Of a DNA stretch of 64,000 bases, positions 59,190-64,000 are shown piece by piece (within the stretch, counting starts at the first letter, position 1; each line of letters opens with the position of its first letter). The translations under genes and the position numbers were made by a program. The DNA is taken from positions 418,062,352 to 418,126,351 of the forward strand of contig NC_073692.1 of assembly GCF_029784155.1 (NCBI RefSeq), given 5' to 3'. Source of the DNA: Uranotaenia lowii. Taxonomy: Eukaryota > Arthropoda > Insecta > Diptera > Culicidae. The notes below the pieces were generated by a model. That model was not told where the DNA came from. It was given only the letters and a program-made list of their open reading frames with translations, and did not search any database.

Positions 59190-59860
59190 TTCCTCTAGTT
59201 TAGTTTAGACCTTTCACCCACTATCAGTGTTATGTTAAATTTCAACAAGTCTCCAGAAAGTGAAATTTGTTTTCTTCTAGTTTAGCCTTTTCACCTCATA
59301 CCAATGTTGTCAGGCTTTCGTGTGATTTTTAAACATTTTCAGAATTTTATAGTTTAGTTAAAGCCACCATCTTGGATTTCAAGATTACGTTTGATTGACG
59401 AATTGATTTAGCCCTTTAACCCAATAATAATATTGTGGGAGTTTCATGCGATTTTAAGTGTTTAACAGCTTTTTAAAGCAATGCGGAAGTCGCCATTTTG
59501 AATTAAGATATCGCATCTGATAGCAAAATTCAGTTTGTCGTAGTTTAGCCCTTTACCCAATACCCATATTGTGGAGTTTCTGTGCGATTCTAAGGCATTT
59601 TCAGCATTTCAAAGTTCAGCGGAAGCCGCCATCTTGGATGTCAAGATGGCGTCAGACAACGAACTTCGACTTCTTCTAGTTAAGCCCTTTCACCCAATAC
59701 CCATATTGTGGGGGTTTCATGTGACTTTTAGTCATTTACAGCATACAAAGTTTAGCAGAAGCTGCCATCTTGGATTTCAAGATGGCGTCAGAAAAGAAAA
59801 ATTCGCCTTCTTCTAATTTAGCCCTTCACCCATAGAGTGGCAGTTTATGCGATTTTTCGT
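59190..59860 (+). repeat. ~136-bp tandem array with YY1/Pho-like motifs
   Basis: TAGCCCTTTCACCCAATAC-type words start at 59283, 59409, 59546, 59682 and 59819 (spacings 126-137), with a more diverged unit before. Each unit also carries a copy of gccgccatcttggat followed by caagatggcg. GCCGCCATCTT is the reverse of AAGATGGCGGC, the consensus site of YY1/Pleiohomeotic. Identity between units is highest in the last three. The 81-codon frame at 59571-59816 is part of the array and not a gene. Confidence 0.85.
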
Positions 59861-60109
59861 CAAAAACAAAGTGGCATTTTTTATAAAAGCTTTGGTTACT
59901 AAATGTTTAAAGCGTAATGATTTTATCGAAAGTTAAATAATTGGTAATGACGACGAACTGGTGATGCATAGAATGCTTAAGCTTTCCATGAAGATTAATT
60001 CTATAGTCCTAACGAAGTTTTGCTGATCATAATAAAGCTAAAATTGTTAATTGGGTTGCGAGTGCTGCGAGTGGCTAAATGAGTGCGTTTTGTTGAAGCT
60101 TGCCCTCTA

Positions 60110-60380
60110 GAACACAACATTTTTTCGCTGAAAAATTCACAGAAGCTTAATTTATGATAACCAACAAGTTTTGTCCTACGAAAAACTTTATAGATATTTC
60201 AAAAATTGCATAAGCACGGGGACTAACGAAATTTACTTTCAGTACTTTTTCGGTTGCAGTTTTTAACACAGCAACACATTTTTCCTAAATTTTGAAACAT
60301 ATTAAGATTGGAGCATGGCAATATTTTTTAAGTATTTTTTGTTAAAATTGCTCCACAAATAACTGAGATTTTTCAAAAGT
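60110..60380 (+). repeat. Dispersed repeat shared with 30-580
   Basis: An uninterrupted copy of the repeat at the window start, with tcaaaaattgcataa, cagtactttttcggttg and cctaaattttgaaacat in the same order. Confidence 0.6.
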
Positions 60381-60556
60381 AAATATTGTGTATATTTTAC
60401 CAACTGTTGTCGTACTTTCCTAACTGCACTCGAAAGGTTAACATAAACTGCTGTCTAAACATTGTTTGAAAAAATCCTTATTACTCAATTTATTTCTTTA
60501 AATGTAGTTTTGACGACTGAAGACTGATAGCTTTAATTTGAAGAATTTGAACTTTG

Positions 60557-60733
60557 TACGTCTCGGTGGTCGAGTGGTTAGCGTGGTAAGACGGTTATCG
60601 CTAGTCCACTGATGGCATGGGTTCCCATCTCGGTACTGGGTGTTAAATGTTAATCTTAATTTGTCTACGTCAATTATTTCAGTCTGTAAAGCCTAAGTCG
60701 GCTAAAACGGTGAATGTCTTTAAAAAAAAAAAA
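60557..60733 (+). mobile_element. tRNA-derived SINE with poly-A tail
   Basis: The head GTCTCGGTGGTCGAGTGGTT continuing AGCG is an A box like that of class II tRNAs. The B-box region ggcatgggttcccatctcgg follows. The body ends in 13 A at 60721-60733. No exact target duplication was seen. Confidence 0.72.
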
Positions 60734-60739
60734 AACTGT

Positions 60740-62440
60740 TCTGATTCATTCCTATTAACGAAACTTTATTTTTCAATAACATTGTTACAAAGTCAAAAAT
60801 TAACTAGCTGTTAAATGCTTTAGCAATCGATAATGCTAAAAAGTTTCACTTGAAGAAGACAGACAACTCATATTTCAATTATTACGGAAGTCGGAAAACT
60901 TGAAGCGTCTGTCTAGGTGTAGGTACTAGGGTGCACAAAACCGAAACTTCGAGCAATGAAGGGTCTTCCGAAACAATTGCCTCCTTCAATGCACTCTTCC
61001 ACAAAGACCAAAAGGCTTTCCTAGCTGCACCTTTGCCGTGTGGAAAAATCATTTTCCCTGCTTTTCAATCGAACCAGAGTCGCGTGTTAGAAGAAGGTAG
61101 GTAGCTACATTATTATTATGTTGCCTGCGATAGCAGGAAATTTAATGCAAGCGGAAGGTTTTTCAATTTGCGATTCGTGCACGCGAACACGTCGTCGGCG
61201 GGCGTCTTTCTGGATGAAAAAAAATAGTAGAACTCACTTGGTTGTGGAGAATCCCCCTCCTTTTAGCATGCTATTTAGAGTTTTGCCAGGTGATTTTGAC
61301 ATTCAGCTGACAAGGTTTGAAGACGCCAGTTGAGTAGTTCTGTTAAAATTTGAGGACTAAAAGAGAAATGAATTGATTAAATTTTTGTTTTAAAAATTTA
61401 AATTCATAACTGCAAAGAGGTAAAAAACCAATTTGAAGTTCACCTGCAGTTGAAAATTAAAATGGAATTGAATCAACACAAAAAAGCTGAACGATGAAAT
61501 TGAATGGTTCGAGTGAAACACTTGATGCTTTCTGTACCCTATCAGGTTTTGCTCGATACCATGGCGAACGTATGGCTTGCAGAAACCGAGCATGGAAATT
61601 GAATTCTACTGCATTCGAATGAACCGGAAGCGGGAATTGTGATTCCGTTCCATGCTTTTTTGTGCATTTATAAATGATGGTGAAGTTTTTCCTTGAATGG
61701 TGAATTGAAGGTAGTCCTCAATTAAAAAAAAATGGGTTTAAAAAACGAAATTTTTGTTTAGAGATTTTTGCTTCTGAAGCTAATCTTTCAAAAACGCCTA
61801 AAGGTTGGTAAACGACCTTCTTTCATCTTCCAAAAGTCTAAAAAAAAAACGCGCTAACCAACCCGAACGCGACCAATACTGACTTAATTTGCTTTTCCTC
61901 TTGACAAACATCGAGTTGCGAAACAAAGTTCGAGTAATGGCATGTTCCTTGCTTGTGTCTTTTAACGAGTACACAATGAGCTGTAAACCGGCTGGTATCA
62001 AGATGTCTGCCAGACTTTGGCACTTGTTTGGGGCAAACATAAAAAACTTTTTGATCCTTTTTTCCGTAAACGCGCTTGGTTCATCAACGAAAACCGAAAA
62101 AGACAGATCTCGTAAACCTTCATTGTGGGAAGTCTTTAATTTCCATGTACATCTATGAAAAACCCGATTTAATACACTTAACAGTGGATTGGAGCCTTTC
62201 TAACAGAGTTTAAATTATATTTGGAAATATATAAAATAATATAGAATATACATGATAGATTCCTTCCCTCTGAATCATATAAGTATGATTTCAGATATTC
62301 AAACACGAAAAATTCCAATCTCAATATAAAAAAATGATGCCTGATACGTTTTTTTGGGGAAAAGCGAACTGGTATGTAAGGAGCTCATTTTATGTATGGA
62401 AAGAATGGTATTTAAACAGTAGAATTTCCAAGATTTATAA
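60740..62440. other. Stretch without recognised gene
   Basis: 61000-61330 and 61500-61660 are GC-richer. A 71-codon plus frame (61118-61333) and an 89-codon frame (61889-62158) show no motif I recognise. Confidence 0.4.
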
Positions 62441-62450
62441 CACGCTGAAA

Positions 62451-62512
62451 TGGTGCCGTGGTAGCAACCAGAACTATCACGTTGCTGGTCACGGTTCGAA
62501 TCTTACTGTTTT
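62451..62512 (+). other. tRNA-like fragment, possible SINE head
   Basis: TGGTGCCGTGGTAGCAAC (A-box-like) is followed by GGTTCGAATCTTACTG (B box) and a T-rich stretch. It is shorter than a full tRNA. Confidence 0.4.
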
Positions 62513-62819
62513 TTTATGCTTTTTTTTACTGAATAAGTAAAACCAACTACAATATTGATGGATAGCCGTGACGCGTGCCCTAGCATGATACCTTTTTTAG
62601 AGCTCAACCATGCATAGAGGAAAAATTCCCACAAAAGGAGGGGAAAGTAATATGACTATTAAATGATTAATCTCATTCTGGAAACTAAATCTGAAATCTT
62701 ATTCTGATTCTAAAGTTTGAATTTTGAGTTACAACACTTAGTCTAATATTTGAATATAAGTTCCAATTTCAAATTCCAGGTTGATCTTTAATCCAAATTC
62801 TTAATCAGAATTCTAAATC

Positions 62820-63675
62820 TGAAATCTCAATCTGAATTCTGAATTTGAACTCTGAATTTGAATTCTAAATCTGTATTCTGAATCTGAATTCTGAATCTGA
62901 ATTCTGAATCTGAATTCTGAATCTGAATTCTGAATCTGAGTTCTGAATCTGAATTCTGAATCTGAATTCTGAATCTGAATTCTGAATCTGAATTCTGAAT
63001 CTGAATTCTGAATCTGAATTCTGAATCTGAACTCTGAATCTGAATTCTGAATCTGAATTCTGAATCTGAATTCTGAATCTGAATTCTGAATCTAAATTCT
63101 GAATCTGAATTCTGAATCTGAATTCTGAATCTGAATTCTGAATCTGAATTCTGAATCTGAATTCTGAATCTGAATTCTGAATCTGAATTCTGAATCTGAA
63201 TTCTGAATCTGAATTCTGAATCTGAATTCTGAATCTGAATTCTGAATCTGAATTCTGAATCTGAATTCTGAATCTGAATTCTGAATCTGAATTCTGAATC
63301 TGAATTCTGAATCTGAATTCTGAATCTGAATTCTGAATCGGAATTCTGAATCTGAATTCTGAATCTGAATTCTGAATCTGAATTCTGAATCTGAATTCTG
63401 GATCTGAATTCTGAATCTGAATTCTGAATCTGAATTCTGAATTTGAATTCTGAATCTGAATTCTGAATCTGAATTCTGAATCTGAATTCTGAATCTGAAT
63501 TCTGAATCTGAATTCTGAATCTGAATTCTGAATCTGAATTCTGAATCTGAATTCTGAATCTGAATTCTGAATCTGAATTCTGAATCTGAATTCTGAATCT
63601 GAATTCTGAATCTGAATTCTGAATCTGAATTCTGAATTCTGAATCTGAATTCTGAATCTGAATTCTGAATTCTGA
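62820..63675 (-). repeat. 13-bp satellite (GAATTCTGAATCT)n, about 65 copies
   Basis: Nearly perfect 13-mers with an EcoRI site (GAATTC) in almost every unit. There are occasional single-base variants (gaactc, gaatcg, ggatct), and two units lack six bases near 63640 and 63668. The left flank (62680-62870) is decayed and the right end is sharp. Three units make 39 nt, so the minus strand gives 13-residue repeats (FRFRIQIQNSDSE). The 198- and 284-codon frames are artefacts. Confidence 0.97.
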
Positions 63676-63679
63676 ATCC

Positions 63680-64000
63680 ACAGTTCACGTTTGCAAGCCG
63701 AAGAGAGAAGACGTATCTTATAGATTCTGTTTAAGCGCGTGTTTGTTGGGCTTTCGCCTGTGGTGAAAACAATTTATTTATCACCTCGGTGATATATAAC
63801 CTTAAATCTCGGACGTGAAAAAAGAAAATGAGTGCTGAAAATAGAACAGCTGACAGGAACTTCCGAACGAGTTCGTTGCGGATTTATTTTGGGCAGGACA
63901 AGCCCATGCCAACGGACATTGAAATTTTCACCTTTTTCAAGAAGGTTGGTTTTGTGGCCGAATCTTTAAAGGCCATGTATAAAGAGGTCAAGGAGTACAG
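63680..64000 (+). mobile_element. 5' end of a non-LTR retrotransposon (5' UTR and start of ORF1), runs off the window
   Basis: Unique, GC-balanced sequence starts right after the 13-bp satellite. About 148 bp of 5' UTR precede the ORF1 start at 63828. An intact 5' end would mean a full-length LINE copy lies beyond the window. The assignment rests on ORF1 resemblance only. Confidence 0.5.
63828..64000 (+). CDS. Putative LINE ORF1 (gag-like) protein, N-terminal fragment
   Basis: ATG at 63828 is preceded by gaaa and opens a frame of 57 codons that is still open at the window edge. It begins MSAENRTADRNFRTSS, followed by LRIYFGQDKPMPTDIEIFTF and FKKVGFVAESLKAMYKEVKE. The R-I-Y-F/PMPTDIEIFxFFKxxGF pattern recalls N-termini of gag-like ORF1 proteins in insect jockey-group retrotransposons, which bind element RNA in the cytoplasm. 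Alternatively it could be a host gene exon. Codon use is clearly coding-like compared with the flanks. Confidence 0.55.
   Translation, partial: MSAENRTADRNFRTSSLRIYFGQDKPMPTDIEIFTFFKKVGFVAESLKAMYKEVKEY

Noticed and set aside
62827..63688. 284- and 198-codon frames of FRFRIQIQNSDSE-type repeats
   Set aside because: They arise from the 13-bp satellite (39 nt per three units) and have no non-repetitive coding part.

Overview
The window looks like nuclear DNA of a dipteran insect, most probably a mosquito. This is inferred from the AT-rich, intron- and repeat-dominated sequence, an ITmD37E-type mariner (a family described from mosquitoes), RTE- and LOA-like non-LTR fragments, and many tRNA-derived SINEs. 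There is no bacterial-style gene organisation. The DNA is about 65% AT, holds one 500-base assembly gap (11711-12210), and is mostly transposon and satellite debris.

Only one host gene can be supported. It lies on the minus strand and is seen as three exons: 38680-38835, 13661-13983 and 13119-13266. The splice sites and phases agree (1, 1, 0, 1), and the joined frame encodes two Ig domains of a lachesin/klingon-like neural cell-adhesion protein. A 24.7 kb intron (13984-38679) splits the first Ig domain. The signal-peptide exon(s) and the third Ig domain/C-terminus were not found. They lie outside the window, in the gap, or were missed.

Layout: 1-13 kb holds a 3.85 kb hAT-like element (8-bp TSD, with a SINE inside), a degraded D37E mariner, an RTE-type LINE tail and a degenerate tandem repeat next to the gap. 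The 13-38 kb stretch is the giant intron. It contains a TA-flanked TIR element, a nest of transposons with mirror-image tRNA-like arms (20.9-23.9 kb), a C-rich TIR structure with 9-bp minisatellites inside (28.2-31.3 kb), a large inverted repeat (35.4-36.2 kb) and an almost complete mariner whose catalytic Glu codon is now a stop (36.6-37.7 kb). The 39-47 kb stretch holds foldback elements, a miRNA-like hairpin and repeats shared with the first hAT-like element. At 47.85-50.1 kb is a 9-bp minisatellite of about 230 copies with a higher-order duplication. The 51.9-56 kb stretch holds an RTE-like LINE interrupted by an LOA-like LINE tail, a third hAT-like element and a Helitron-like element with ~142-bp tandem repeats. 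The 58.9-64 kb stretch holds a TTAA-flanked MITE, a 136-bp tandem array with YY1-like motifs, SINEs, a 13-bp satellite and the 5' end of a non-LTR retrotransposon that runs off the window.

The long open frames in the 9-bp and 13-bp satellites are by-products of repeat units lacking stop codons, not genes. No previously undescribed enzymatic or defence system was found. The most unusual structures are the tRNA-like inverted-repeat nest and the related group of hAT-like elements with exact 8-bp duplications.
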